A stretch of DNA of 64,000 bases from Gloeobacter morelensis MG652769 (GCF_021018745.1 NZ_CP063845.1:4712001-4776000), one strand, 5' to 3'. Counted from the first letter of the stretch, positions 1 through 8,584 are shown. The notes: generated from the sequence alone by a model not told the origin. A program made the numbers and translations.

Positions 1-1
1 C

Positions 2-535
<534 letters not shown>

Positions 536-636
536 ATCCCGTCTGAGGGCCGGTGCAGGCGGGCTTTGCCGAAATCTATACGCAGCGGACCGAATGATGC
601 ACAATGGGGTGGGATCACGCCTGTCAGGGAAGTGCC

Positions 637-837
637 ATGGGATTTGCAGACGTTTCGATCGCCGCATTGGCCGAGGACTACGGTCTGAATATCGCCCAGG
701 TCTTCACTTTGTGCCGGCGGTTTGAGATTCCTTTTCAGGATGAGCACAGCCAGCTTGCCCTGGAGGACGCCAAGCGTATCATCCTGGAGGTGCGCAACCA
801 CCCCCAGGTCGAGCCAATCGAGGAACCCCGCAGTTGA
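637..837 (+). CDS. small conserved protein, 66 aa
   Basis: A short acidic, mostly helical protein beginning MGFADVSIAALAEDYGL. I chose the ATG at 637 because the conserved-looking sequence begins there; an in-frame ATG at 604 would add an unlikely leader. The N-terminal helix-turn-helix-like pattern (ALAEDYGLNIAQVFTLCRRFEIPF) resembles the small domain at the N-terminus of translation factor IF-2, and similar short proteins are, as far as I recall, conserved in cyanobacteria. Function unknown. It is followed 20 bases later by the first PsbV gene. Confidence 0.7.
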   Translation: MGFADVSIAALAEDYGLNIAQVFTLCRRFEIPFQDEHSQLALEDAKRIILEVRNHPQVEPIEEPRS

Positions 838-857
838 AGAGGAGAACTAAGCATTCT

Positions 858-1358
858 ATGTTTAGCAGGCAGTTCGGATGGCTAGCGAGCCTAGCCCTCG
901 CCCTAGCCGTGGCCGGTTGTGCCGGCGGCGAGCAGAGCACCACCGCTGAAGCACCCAGCGAGCCCGCGCCGGCCACCAAACCGGATGTGGTCTCCGCTGC
1001 CACTGGTGAGCTTTCAAACTTCAGCGCCGCCGATCTTAAGCAGGCGAAAAAGTTGTTCCAGGCCGAGTGCGGGCGCTGCCACGTCGGCGGCCAGACCTAC
1101 GGCACCTACAACAGCACCGACATCAACTTGTCCTACGATGCGCTGACCAATTCCACCCCGCCGCGCAATACCGTCGCCAACCTGGTCGATTATATGAAAA
1201 AGCCGACGAGCTACGACGGCCGCACTGACCTGCTGAAGACGGGCGAGCACGCCTCTTACACAGCTCTGGGCGACGAAAAGCTGCGGCTGATTGCCGCGCA
1301 CATCCTTAAAGAAGCAACCTCCAACCCCAACTGGGGCCAGGGCAAGGACACCCGTTAG
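858..1358 (+). CDS. psbV: cytochrome c-550-like PsbV, bis-His type, lipoprotein signal
   Basis: Extrinsic cytochrome on the outer face of photosystem II that stabilises the oxygen-evolving cluster. Heme motif CGRCH at residues 71-75, followed by HVGG and the PsbV-type region LVDYMKKPTSYDG. His131 (in TGEHAS) lines up with the distal axial ligand of PsbV, so a bis-His heme is expected. The N-terminus is a lipoprotein signal with lipobox VAGC at residues 18-21 rather than the usual cleavable Sec signal. Start at ATG 858 is preceded by a GAGGAGA ribosome site; a TTG at 834 is in frame but less likely. Directly followed by a second PsbV gene. Overall divergence from standard PsbV is high. Confidence 0.85.
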   Translation: MFSRQFGWLASLALALAVAGCAGGEQSTTAEAPSEPAPATKPDVVSAATGELSNFSAADLKQAKKLFQAECGRCHVGGQTYGTYNSTDINLSYDALTNSTPPRNTVANLVDYMKKPTSYDGRTDLLKTGEHASYTALGDEKLRLIAAHILKEATSNPNWGQGKDTR

Positions 1359-1391
1359 CTCGGGCACTCTATAGACACAGGGGGAAGCTTT

Positions 1392-1943
1392 ATGATGTTC
1401 GGGCATTGTCGGCGTGCCTTGGCTTTGCGTGGCACCTTTGTATTGGGCCTGTGCGGTCTGCTGCTTGCGGGTTGTAGCGGTGTAGGCGACGACGGGGACG
1501 CCGCCGCCCTCAAGGACAAATATGTCACCGTCAACCTGGGGGTCCGCGGACCGGTGGACCTACCGGCCGACGCGGTAGGCAATTTGCAGACGTTCAGCCC
1601 CCAACAGATCTACGCCGGCAAGAAACTGTTTGAATCGAACTGCCAGAACTGCCATGTCGGGGGCACCACCACGCCCAACCCCAAAGTCTCATTGGCGCTT
1701 GCCAAGCTGCAGGGAGCCACCCCCTCCCGGGACAACATTCAGTCTCTGGTGCAGTACATGCGTCTGCCGATGAGCTACGACGGCAGCGAGGAGACCTTCA
1801 ACTGCCGCAAGAGCGACTGGATCAAAGACGACGAAGCCCAGAATCTGGCTGCGTTCATTCTGCGCGCCTCCCAGAAGGCCAGGGGTTGGGGAACCGCCCG
1901 TCTTGAGGCCAACCAGGATTCGATGACGACGGCACCGCCGTAA
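1392..1943 (+). CDS. psbV2: PsbV2-like cytochrome c-550, possible His/Cys heme, lipoprotein signal
   Basis: Second c-550 family protein, 33 bases after the first and likely co-transcribed. Heme motif CQNCH at residues 84-88, then HVGGTTTPNPKVSL and LVQYMRLPMSYDG as in PsbV. Where PsbV has the distal axial histidine, this protein has FNCRKSD (Cys138) and no nearby His; the later conserved His is Phe (AAFIL). From memory, PsbV2 of Thermosynechococcus has an unusual His/Cys heme, so this copy fits PsbV2. The signal carries a textbook lipobox LAGC at residues 25-28. Start ATG 1392 follows a GGGGGA ribosome site. It ends four bases from the convergent DUF2993 gene. Confidence 0.85.
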   Translation: MMFGHCRRALALRGTFVLGLCGLLLAGCSGVGDDGDAAALKDKYVTVNLGVRGPVDLPADAVGNLQTFSPQQIYAGKKLFESNCQNCHVGGTTTPNPKVSLALAKLQGATPSRDNIQSLVQYMRLPMSYDGSEETFNCRKSDWIKDDEAQNLAAFILRASQKARGWGTARLEANQDSMTTAPP

Positions 1944-1947
1944 CGCC

Positions 1948-2763
1948 TCAGCGCACCTGCAGGCGTTGGTCCGCAGCGCCCGCCACCGGCGGGGTGGCCT
2001 CGATGCGGTAGGAGCCTTCCAGTACGAGCATGCCGGGGGTTAACGACACCCGCCGCACTGCCACTTCCGGCCCAAGCAAGATGGGCAGATTGACGAGCGC
2101 TTCGAGAGGAGCGCTTTGACCGTTCTCGGAGACGATGCGAGGCTCCACAAGCCGCAGTTCGCGCGGGGAGGCGACTTCCACACCGCTCGCCAAGCGCAGC
2201 GGCGCCGGCTCGCCATTTTCGAGGCGCACCACGGCCTGGACTTCCAGGCGGTCGGCCAATAACCGCACGCGCGGGTTGCGGATTTCGAGCGGAATCTGCG
2301 TCGTGCCATCACCGCCGAACTGTGCAGGCAGCGTGATTTTGAGATCGCGCACCTGGTCTTGAAAGGCCCGGGAAGCCAGGTAGGTATTGATGTCCTGCTC
2401 GGAGAGGCGCAGGGCCAGATCGGCAAGCACGGACTTTTCAAGGCGCAAGCCGCCGCCTGCAAGACTGCCGCGGGTATCGAGGCGAATGTCGGAGCCGCGC
2501 ATCGCGAGCGAGCGGGCGGGAATCCCCCCATAGACAATGTTGCGGCCAGAAATTTCGATACTCTGGATGCGCCCGCCCGCCACTTCGCTATCCGCTCCGC
2601 TCACCGCGACGCGCAGGTCGTCTACCTGCTGGACCTGGGTGCGGATCCACGCCTCCAGCAACGGACCGAGCAGGTGGCTGAGCATCTGGGATTGAACGGG
2701 CAGACCAAACACGCTCGCAAGCATTACGAAGGTTGTTGCCCACAGTACGGCACGCCGGTTCAT
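1948..2763 (-). CDS. DUF2993 (LmeA-like) exported protein
   Basis: 271 residues with an N-terminal signal or anchor (MNRRAVLWATTFVMLASVFG) followed by a DUF2993 domain: paired segments such as VQQVDDLRVAVSG, GRIQSIEISGRNIVYGGIPARSLAMRGSDIRL and LRLSEQDINTYLAS. The family includes mycobacterial LmeA, a periplasmic phospholipid-binding protein, so lipid binding at the cell envelope is plausible but not shown. Start at the ATG ending at 2763 is chosen because of the AGAGGA ribosome site and the signal; an upstream in-frame ATG at 2793 exists. Convergent with the PsbV pair. Confidence 0.85.
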   Translation of the reverse strand: MNRRAVLWATTFVMLASVFGLPVQSQMLSHLLGPLLEAWIRTQVQQVDDLRVAVSGADSEVAGGRIQSIEISGRNIVYGGIPARSLAMRGSDIRLDTRGSLAGGGLRLEKSVLADLALRLSEQDINTYLASRAFQDQVRDLKITLPAQFGGDGTTQIPLEIRNPRVRLLADRLEVQAVVRLENGEPAPLRLASGVEVASPRELRLVEPRIVSENGQSAPLEALVNLPILLGPEVAVRRVSLTPGMLVLEGSYRIEATPPVAGAADQRLQVR

Positions 2764-2850
2764 GCAGCAAGTCCTCTCGCCCAACGATTCCACGATGGCA
2801 TAGGCGAACTGCCGTTTCCTCTGTCCGGCGGTCCGCTAAAATGTTAAGTA

Positions 2851-3717
2851 ATGGCAACATCTCTGGCGAGCATCAGCAAAAGATGGACCTGGCGCGGCTG
2901 GCAGGTCCACTATGTCGAAGCCGGTACCGACCGGCCCGGGGTGCCTCTGCTGTTGGTGCATGGCTTCGGAGCCTCCACCGACCACTGGCGTAAGAACATC
3001 GGGCCGCTCAGCGAGCACCATCCGGTCTGGGCTGTCGATCTATTGGGGTTTGGCCGCTCCCAAAAGCCCAACATTGCCTACAACGGCGAGTTGTGGCGCG
3101 ATCAACTGCACGATTTTACCAGCGAGATTATCGGACGGCCGTCGGTGGTGGCGGGCAACTCCCTGGGCGGCTACGCGGCCCTGGTGCTGGCTGCGGACCA
3201 CCCGCAATGGGTAAAGGGCCTGGTGCTCATCAACGGTGCGGGGCCATTTTCGGGAGCCCCCCAGCCGAATGCGTTTCAGAAATTGACCGGCGAGGTGGCC
3301 AAGGGCTTTTTCTCCCAGAGTTGGGCAAGCTGGCTGCTGTTTCAGTATTTTCGCCAACCCTCGAACATCCGGCGAGTGCTGGGCCAGGTCTACCGCGACC
3401 AGGGGGCGGTGACAGACGAACTGGTCGCCGACATTTACCGGCCTTCGTGCGATCCGGGGGCGGCGGTAGTGTTTGCCTCGGTCTTTCAGACTCCCCAGGG
3501 TCGCTACGTCGACGAATTGCTGGGAAGCCTCCAGCGACCGCTGTTGTTGCTGTGGGGCGAGAGTGACCCCTGGATGAACGTCGAGCGGGCAAAGCGCTTT
3601 CTAGAGGCGTACCCGAGCGGCCGACTGCAGTTGATTCCAGCGGGCCACTGCCCCCACGACGAACGGCCCGAACTGGTCAACGCTTACTTGAGCAAGTGGG
3701 CCGAGCAAATTTCCTAG
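2851..3717 (+). CDS. alpha/beta-fold hydrolase
   Basis: 288-residue alpha/beta hydrolase. Visible elements: oxyanion segment LLVHGFGAS, nucleophile elbow GNSLGG with Ser104, acid Asp239 (WGESDPW) and His266 (AGHCPHDERPE), so a complete catalytic triad. Cyanobacterial and plastid members of this subfamily include pheophytinase and chlorophyll dephytylase-like enzymes; that substrate is only a suggestion here. It overlaps the convergent metallo-beta-lactamase-fold gene by four bases. Confidence 0.85.
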   Translation: MATSLASISKRWTWRGWQVHYVEAGTDRPGVPLLLVHGFGASTDHWRKNIGPLSEHHPVWAVDLLGFGRSQKPNIAYNGELWRDQLHDFTSEIIGRPSVVAGNSLGGYAALVLAADHPQWVKGLVLINGAGPFSGAPQPNAFQKLTGEVAKGFFSQSWASWLLFQYFRQPSNIRRVLGQVYRDQGAVTDELVADIYRPSCDPGAAVVFASVFQTPQGRYVDELLGSLQRPLLLLWGESDPWMNVERAKRFLEAYPSGRLQLIPAGHCPHDERPELVNAYLSKWAEQIS

Positions 3718-4490
3718 TGTCTGGAAAATACCAGTTCGAGAGTCTGCCCTGGGGCCGGACGTAAAAACCGGCTGGCAAGGCCGCTGGTGGCGAGTTTGTC
3801 CGAAAACTCCTCAACACTGCCGACGGGTTTGAGCCACTGACCGGCAATCCCACCGGCCTGCACTTCCCCCAGGGTCGTGGGCACAATCGTGTCGGGTTGG
3901 ATGGTTCTGGCCATCGCCAGGGCACTTTGGGGCCCCATCACCACTTCTCCGAGCAAAGGCAACTGCAACCCCACCACCGGCATCATCAGTACGTTGACGC
4001 TGCCCAGACCCGCCACCTGCCGCTGAATCTCGGGCGTACTTTGATGCGGCTCATAGTAGAGCGTCTCGCCGGTGCCCTCGTCGCAAAGCAAATAGCCGTT
4101 CTCTTGCTCGAACTGGACCTCGGCTCCGGGCACGGCCGTAACGCGCAAGTTCCCCAAACGGAACTGCTCAAAATTGGCAAGCGCGTGCACGCTGGAAAAT
4201 TGGAGTTCGCGCAGCACCCGGGCAGCGGCCGGAGAAACTACCGCCGGGAGCGTCCGCGGCAGGCGTTCGAGGGTCGGGCGGTGGCAGTGGTCGGGCTGGG
4301 CCTGGGAGATCAACAACAAATCGACGGGCGGCAGCGTCTCTGGGGTAAAGGCGGGGGGAGTGACATGGCGCAGCTCAATCAACCAACCCGCCCCAAACAC
4401 GAGCGGATCGACCAACCAGGGATCGATCAAGAGGGTTTGGCCCGCCATCTCGACAATCCAGGAATTCAGATCGATGCGCGTGAGCTTCAT
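3714..4490 (-). CDS. metallo-beta-lactamase-fold protein with degenerate metal motif
   Basis: 258 residues with the outline of the MBL fold (GQTLLIDPW, then the motif segment after LLIS). The canonical HxHxDH metal motif reads QAQPDHCH here, residues 63-70: Asp67 and His68 are kept but both leading histidines are Gln. This suggests a changed or lost metal site. Similar MBL-like proteins of about this size occur in cyanobacteria; no substrate can be assigned. Probably unrelated in operon terms to the FUN14 gene on the same strand upstream. Confidence 0.8.
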   Translation of the reverse strand: MKLTRIDLNSWIVEMAGQTLLIDPWLVDPLVFGAGWLIELRHVTPPAFTPETLPPVDLLLISQAQPDHCHRPTLERLPRTLPAVVSPAAARVLRELQFSSVHALANFEQFRLGNLRVTAVPGAEVQFEQENGYLLCDEGTGETLYYEPHQSTPEIQRQVAGLGSVNVLMMPVVGLQLPLLGEVVMGPQSALAMARTIQPDTIVPTTLGEVQAGGIAGQWLKPVGSVEEFSDKLATSGLASRFLRPAPGQTLELVFSRH

Positions 4491-4540
4491 CCGCCGCTAC
4501 CCAAGTCGATTCACTCAATTGTACTTTTGCCGCACCGCCT

Positions 4541-4855
4541 TCAGCGCAGCCGCAGGCTGAGCAGCACACCGGCCGCAAAGCCCGCGCCGGCAACACTCAA
4601 ATTGTCAAACAGGCCGGAGGCCCACTGCTGCAACTGGCGGGCCACCCACTGCAGCTGAGCGTCGAAGGCCCGCCAGTCTACACTGGCTATACCCCACTGG
4701 GTGAGTGCGTACACAAATACCAGCCCGAGGCCGACACAGAAAAGCGCCACCAACGTCAGCTTGCGTATTGTATAACCGATGGCAACACCACTTAGCGCCC
4801 CGGCGCTAAGCTGGATAGGCCACGAGGCCCAGTCTTGGCCGTTCAGTTGTTCCAT
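4541..4855 (-). CDS. FUN14 family membrane protein
   Basis: 104 residues with the FUN14 signature: LSAGALSGVAIGYTIRKLTLVALFCVGLGLV, i.e. a Gly-rich first membrane helix followed by a basic turn and a second helix, then a soluble segment and a last hydrophobic stretch (VAGAGFAAGVLLSL). FUN14 proteins are the bacterial relatives of eukaryotic mitochondrial and plastid FUNDC proteins; the bacterial role is not established. Start ATG at 4855, preceded by a GGAG-containing region close to the upstream tRNA gene. Confidence 0.85.
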   Translation of the reverse strand: MEQLNGQDWASWPIQLSAGALSGVAIGYTIRKLTLVALFCVGLGLVFVYALTQWGIASVDWRAFDAQLQWVARQLQQWASGLFDNLSVAGAGFAAGVLLSLRLR

Positions 4856-4869
4856 GGGAGGAGTCGATC

Positions 4870-4942
4870 TCGGCGGTACTGGATTCGAACCAGTATATCA
4901 CGAATTATGAGTTCGCCGCTTTACCAAATCAGCCAACCGCCG
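4870..4942 (-). tRNA. tRNA with CAU anticodon (Ile2 or elongator Met)
   Basis: A 73-nt cloverleaf on the minus strand: acceptor CGGCGGT pairs with ACCGCCG, discriminator A, D-arm GCT/AGC, anticodon stem GCGAA/TTCGT with loop CTCATAA, variable loop of five and T-arm ACTGG-TTCGAAT-CCAGT. The anticodon is CAU. The D-arm (GGCTGATTTGGTAAAGC) resembles plastid and cyanobacterial tRNA-Ile(CAU), in which C34 becomes lysidine, more than elongator tRNA-Met; identity is therefore Ile2 preferred. CCA is not encoded. Confidence 0.92.
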
Positions 4943-5032
4943 CCGTTTTGATCACCTAGTATACTAAGATAAGGCCGGGCGCTGCCCTACGGCTGTTTTC
5001 TCGCCAGAGCCACAGGCTTAATTCACCAACAA

Positions 5033-5314
5033 ATGCTGCACCGCAAGCTGTACCAGATCTGCCAGGACAAACTCGATGTGTGCCTCTTTTTGCGGGACCA
5101 GGGACGCTGGCTGGAGCAGGTGCGCATTCTTGACATCGAAGGCGATGTGGTGACCGTCCGCTACACCACCGACGACGAAGACGAAATTGCCTCCTGGGAA
5201 GAAATTATTCGTATCGACAACATCGGCTCGGTGACGCGCAAGCTGTCGACCCTCTCCAAGCGCCACGACAGTGCGATGCTCATCGCCGAAGACTGTCCTG
5301 AGTCGGAACGCTAG
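5033..5314 (+). CDS. conserved cyanobacterial protein, DUF6679-like
   Basis: 93 residues: MLHRKLYQICQDKLDVCLFLRDQGRWLEQVRILDIEGDVVTVRYTTDDEDE, a compact beta-rich sequence resembling a small cyanobacterial family I recall as DUF6679. The beta-barrel-like pattern (IEGDVVTVRY) and WEEIIRIDNIGSV are typical of the family. No enzymatic motifs. It overlaps the convergent gene at 5311 by four bases. Function unknown. Confidence 0.75.
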   Translation: MLHRKLYQICQDKLDVCLFLRDQGRWLEQVRILDIEGDVVTVRYTTDDEDEIASWEEIIRIDNIGSVTRKLSTLSKRHDSAMLIAEDCPESER

Positions 5315-5673
5315 TCTGTTTTTGTGCGTGTTGCGTGCGCCCGGATGGCTGAACGCAGTCGGTCCACCTCGGCGCGCAATGCTGGTAAGTCTACACTGTC
5401 GAGGCTCACATAGCGGACAATGGCCGTTTCGCTCAGCCCAGGCAACGGTCGGCCTTCGACGTAGGCGCGCGCTTCGGCGAGGGTCTGTTCACCTTTGCGC
5501 ATCAGAGCCACTGCCAGTTGCTCAGGTCTATCTAGTTCGCGCTGTAGCAGATGGACTTGCTCGCCCAATTGTCCGGGCTGATCGAGAGCTTCCACAAGCC
5601 GTGCTGCCGCCCCCAAACCGGCCAGCAATGCCTTGCCGACCAGTGCCCCCAAATCAAAATCCGTTGCGCGCAT
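5311..5673 (-). CDS. hypothetical helical protein
   Basis: 120 residues, almost entirely helical, with Ala/Leu-rich heptads (ALLAGLGAAARLVEALDQPG) and a C-terminal short coiled coil (LPALRAEVDRLRSAI). The layout is reminiscent of phasin-like granule-associated proteins, but the match is weak. Divergent from the M23 gene, whose start lies about 100 bases away, so the two may share a promoter region. Confidence 0.6.
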   Translation of the reverse strand: MRATDFDLGALVGKALLAGLGAAARLVEALDQPGQLGEQVHLLQRELDRPEQLAVALMRKGEQTLAEARAYVEGRPLPGLSETAIVRYVSLDSVDLPALRAEVDRLRSAIRAHATRTKTD

Positions 5674-5773
5674 GCCGGACCCAGGCGTACACTCTCCAGG
5701 CTATCAGTCCGGTTGGCATCGGTGCGCCTTTGCGATAAACTCTTGCTCATTCGCCCTGTTGGAAAGATATTGC

Positions 5774-6496
5774 ATGCCTCCACGGCTTCCTGGTGTCCTG
5801 TTGTGCGCAGTCCTGATCGCTCTGGGTGTTCCCTGGGCGGCGTCGGCTTCCCAGGAAGCGGCGGATAGCGCTCTCAGCCTGATTGACCCGGCCAGCCCTC
5901 AAGTACTGCCGGAGGCAGTCCCTGTGCCTACTGCGCCGCTGCGCCTGAAGATCACCCGGCCCGCGCCGCGCCGGTTGCCCAAACCGCCGCGCGTAGGAGC
6001 CCGTCCCGCCCAGTCCGCTATGCCCCTGGCCGTGGCCGCTCCGATGCTCGACTCGCTGGTACCGGTAGAAGCCCCAGAAGCTACTGCCGAGGCTCTAGTC
6101 TTACCTTTGTCCCTGGCGGCACCTGTGATTGCTCCGTTCGGTAAGCGGGTCCACCTGCTGACCGGGGCGGTCACCTTTCACCGGGGTATCGACCTGGCTG
6201 CTGCTGAAGGGACACCGGTGGTAGCAGCGGCGGCCGGGTTGGTGCTGTCGGCCGGCAAGATGGGTTTTCTGGGTAACGCCGTGGTGCTGGGCCACAGCGA
6301 GGGAGACCGCAGCCGCTACGGGCATTTGCAGGAGGTGCTGGTGCGGCCGGGCGAGTGGGTGCCAAAAGGAGCCCTGATCGGACGGGTCGGCAGCAGCGGC
6401 CTGGCCACAGCTCCCTGTCTGCATTTTGAGTACTGGCGCAAGTCGGCCACAGCGACCTGGCAGGCCATCGATCCGGCAACCCTGCTGTCGCTGTAG
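5774..6496 (+). CDS. LytM-domain (M23) exported protein, catalytic His replaced
   Basis: 240 residues with a signal peptide (MPPRLPGVLLCAVLIALGVPWAASA), a Pro/Ala-rich linker and a C-terminal LytM domain. The first zinc motif FHRGIDLAA and the YGHL segment are present. The HxH motif normally reading PHLHFE is PCLHFEY (codons around 6413-6430): the second, metal-binding His is kept and the first, catalytic His is Cys. Such substitutions are known in regulatory LytM proteins (EnvC/NlpD class), so this may be an activator rather than an endopeptidase. Start ATG 5774 chosen because it begins the signal peptide. Confidence 0.85.
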   Translation: MPPRLPGVLLCAVLIALGVPWAASASQEAADSALSLIDPASPQVLPEAVPVPTAPLRLKITRPAPRRLPKPPRVGARPAQSAMPLAVAAPMLDSLVPVEAPEATAEALVLPLSLAAPVIAPFGKRVHLLTGAVTFHRGIDLAAAEGTPVVAAAAGLVLSAGKMGFLGNAVVLGHSEGDRSRYGHLQEVLVRPGEWVPKGALIGRVGSSGLATAPCLHFEYWRKSATATWQAIDPATLLSL

Positions 6497-6514
6497 CCTG
6501 GCGGTGCCGCAATC

Positions 6515-8302
6515 GTGTCACAATTTGAAATAGTGACTGAACGCGAGATGGCCTGGTTACCAGAAAACTATCGCCGCCTGATACCCTATGTTGCACCGCA
6601 CCGGCGCGTGATTTTCGCGGCGCTGGCTTCGATGATTGGGTTTGTTTCGACGATGCCGCTGTTGGCCTACATGGTTGGGCGGCTGACCAAATTTTTGGGT
6701 GAGGGTAATCTCTCGGCGATTACCGAGCTTGCCTGGATCACCTTTGGCGTATTCGTGGTGCGCGGTATTTTTCAGTACGGCCAGGACACTCTGATGGCCA
6801 AAGCCGCCCTGCAGGCGATCACCGACTTGCGCGAGCGCGTCTACGCCCACTTGCAGTCGCTGGATCTGGCGAGTTTTGCCTCCCAGCGCACAGGGGATTT
6901 GACCGTGCGTTTGACCAGCGACATCGACAAGCTCGGCGAAATTTTGCGGCGCTTCTTTAACCAGTTCATCCCCTGTGTACTCACGATCGTCGCGGTGGTG
7001 AGCTACCTCATCTATCTCAACTGGCAGTTGACACTGGTGACGTTGGTAGTCTCTCCGCTCATCGGCTGGCTTTTCGGTTGGTTCGGCAATAAGCTGGCTG
7101 ACCTGTCGCGCACCAGTCAGGAGCAGATTGCCGATTTGTCCTCGCGGCTTTATGAAATCTTCAGTGCCATCCGCATCATTCGGGCTTTTGCTGCCGAAGA
7201 TTATGAGCAGCGCCGTTTTGGCGAATTGTCCGATGAAAACCGGCTGGCGCGCTTTCGTACCGAGCAGATTAAAGCCATCCAGTATCCGGTCATCGGTCTG
7301 ATGCAGGCTCTGGGGGTGCTGCTGGTTTTTTGGGTAGGCGCCTGGCAGATTAGCGCCGGCAACCTGCCGGCATTTGAATTTGCCTCCTTTGCCACCGGCA
7401 TCGGTTTGCTCCTCGATCCGGTGCGGATGATCACCGAGAACCTCAACGAGTTGCGCCAAGCCGGTGCTTCTGCTGACCGGGTCTTCGAATTATTTGATTT
7501 GAAGCCGACCGTGTTGCAGGCGCCGGATGCCGTTCCCCTCAGCCCGGTCAAAGGACGCATCGAATTTAGCAACATCGATTTTGCCTACGCCGATGGTCGC
7601 CCGGTGCTCAACAATGTCAACTTGCGCGTCGAGCCGGGAGAGGTGGTCGCCCTGGTCGGTCCTTCCGGGTCCGGCAAGTCTTCGCTGGTCAATCTACTGC
7701 CCCGCTTCTACGACCCACAGCGCGGCACCGTGCGCATCGATGGAACAGACGTGCGCGCGGTGACTTTCAAGAGCCTGCGCCGTCAGATCGGTATTGTGCC
7801 TCAAGAAACGCTGTTGTTCTCCGGCACGATCGCCCAGAACATTGCCTACGGCTGCGACGAGGCCGACATCAAGGGGATGATGGACAGAATTATCCGGGCA
7901 GCCAAGATTGCCAACGCCCACGCGTTTATTCAGGATTTGCCCGGGGGCTACGACGCGAAGGTGAGCGAGGGGGGACGGGGTTTATCCGGCGGTCAACGCC
8001 AGCGCATTGCCATCGCCCGCGCCGTGCTGTTGGATCCAAAGATTTTGATCCTCGATGAAGCAACCAGCGCCCTTGACAATGAATCGGAGGCGTTGGTGCA
8101 AGAAGCGCTCAACCGTTTAATGCAAGATCGCACCGTGATCATCGTCGCCCATCGCCTATCCACCATTCGCGACGCTGATCGCATCCTGGTACTCGAGCGC
8201 GGCCGAATTATTGAGGCCGGGGATCATCTCAGCCTGATCGACAGCGGCGGCGTTTACGCAGCGCTCTACAACCGCCAGTTCGAGCGCGCCTCGGTTGGAT
8301 AG
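6515..8302 (+). CDS. ABC exporter, MsbA-like half-transporter
   Basis: 595 residues fusing six membrane helices (first third to half) to an ABC ATPase. Walker A GPSGSGKSS, Q-loop GIVPQETLLFSG, signature LSGGQRQR, Walker B ILILDEATSALD and H-loop AHRLS are all intact. It belongs to the MsbA/lipid or multidrug exporter class; substrate unknown, though lipid export is a fair guess for a Gram-negative type envelope. GTG at 6515 and ATG at 6548 are both possible starts; neither has a strong ribosome site. A GC-rich hairpin follows the stop. Confidence 0.92.
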   Translation: MSQFEIVTEREMAWLPENYRRLIPYVAPHRRVIFAALASMIGFVSTMPLLAYMVGRLTKFLGEGNLSAITELAWITFGVFVVRGIFQYGQDTLMAKAALQAITDLRERVYAHLQSLDLASFASQRTGDLTVRLTSDIDKLGEILRRFFNQFIPCVLTIVAVVSYLIYLNWQLTLVTLVVSPLIGWLFGWFGNKLADLSRTSQEQIADLSSRLYEIFSAIRIIRAFAAEDYEQRRFGELSDENRLARFRTEQIKAIQYPVIGLMQALGVLLVFWVGAWQISAGNLPAFEFASFATGIGLLLDPVRMITENLNELRQAGASADRVFELFDLKPTVLQAPDAVPLSPVKGRIEFSNIDFAYADGRPVLNNVNLRVEPGEVVALVGPSGSGKSSLVNLLPRFYDPQRGTVRIDGTDVRAVTFKSLRRQIGIVPQETLLFSGTIAQNIAYGCDEADIKGMMDRIIRAAKIANAHAFIQDLPGGYDAKVSEGGRGLSGGQRQRIAIARAVLLDPKILILDEATSALDNESEALVQEALNRLMQDRTVIIVAHRLSTIRDADRILVLERGRIIEAGDHLSLIDSGGVYAALYNRQFERASVG

Positions 8303-8314
8303 CTCCCATGTGAA

Positions 8315-8340
8315 ACCCGCCCAGGTGTACCTAGGCGGGT
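8315..8340. terminator. hairpin after the ABC exporter gene
   Basis: ACCCGCC (8315-8321) pairs with GGCGGGT (8334-8340), with an inner AGGT/ACCT extension separated by one mismatch. It sits between the exporter stop and the convergent small gene. No U-tract follows on either strand, so termination is uncertain. Confidence 0.45.
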
Positions 8341-8383
8341 CTGCGCGGCCTTTTGGCCGTCATGCAGTGCCTCTTGCCCGCAA

Positions 8384-8584
8384 TTAGGGCTTGAGGGCGC
8401 GGTTGAAGTTTCGGCGAAACTGCGAAGAGGTCAAAAGCAGCACCGGCCACATGGCAGCCAGCGTCCACACTTGATCTTCGGAGTAAAAGCGGCGTGCTCC
8501 CCGCGAGAACATCCAGGCGCCGGTGACATAGACTGCCAGGGCAAGAAAGAGAATCAGTCCGAACACGGTGCACTCTCGAACCAC
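8384..8584 (-). CDS. small one- or two-span membrane protein
   Basis: 66 residues: a hydrophobic helix (VFGLILFLALAVYVTGAWMF), a basic/aromatic loop (SRGARRFYSEDQVWTL) and a second hydrophobic segment (AAMWPVLLLTSS) ending in a basic tail. Similar short membrane proteins are common in cyanobacterial genomes but I cannot assign a family. Its length and well-formed membrane pattern support a real gene. Confidence 0.6.
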   Translation of the reverse strand: MVRECTVFGLILFLALAVYVTGAWMFSRGARRFYSEDQVWTLAAMWPVLLLTSSQFRRNFNRALKP

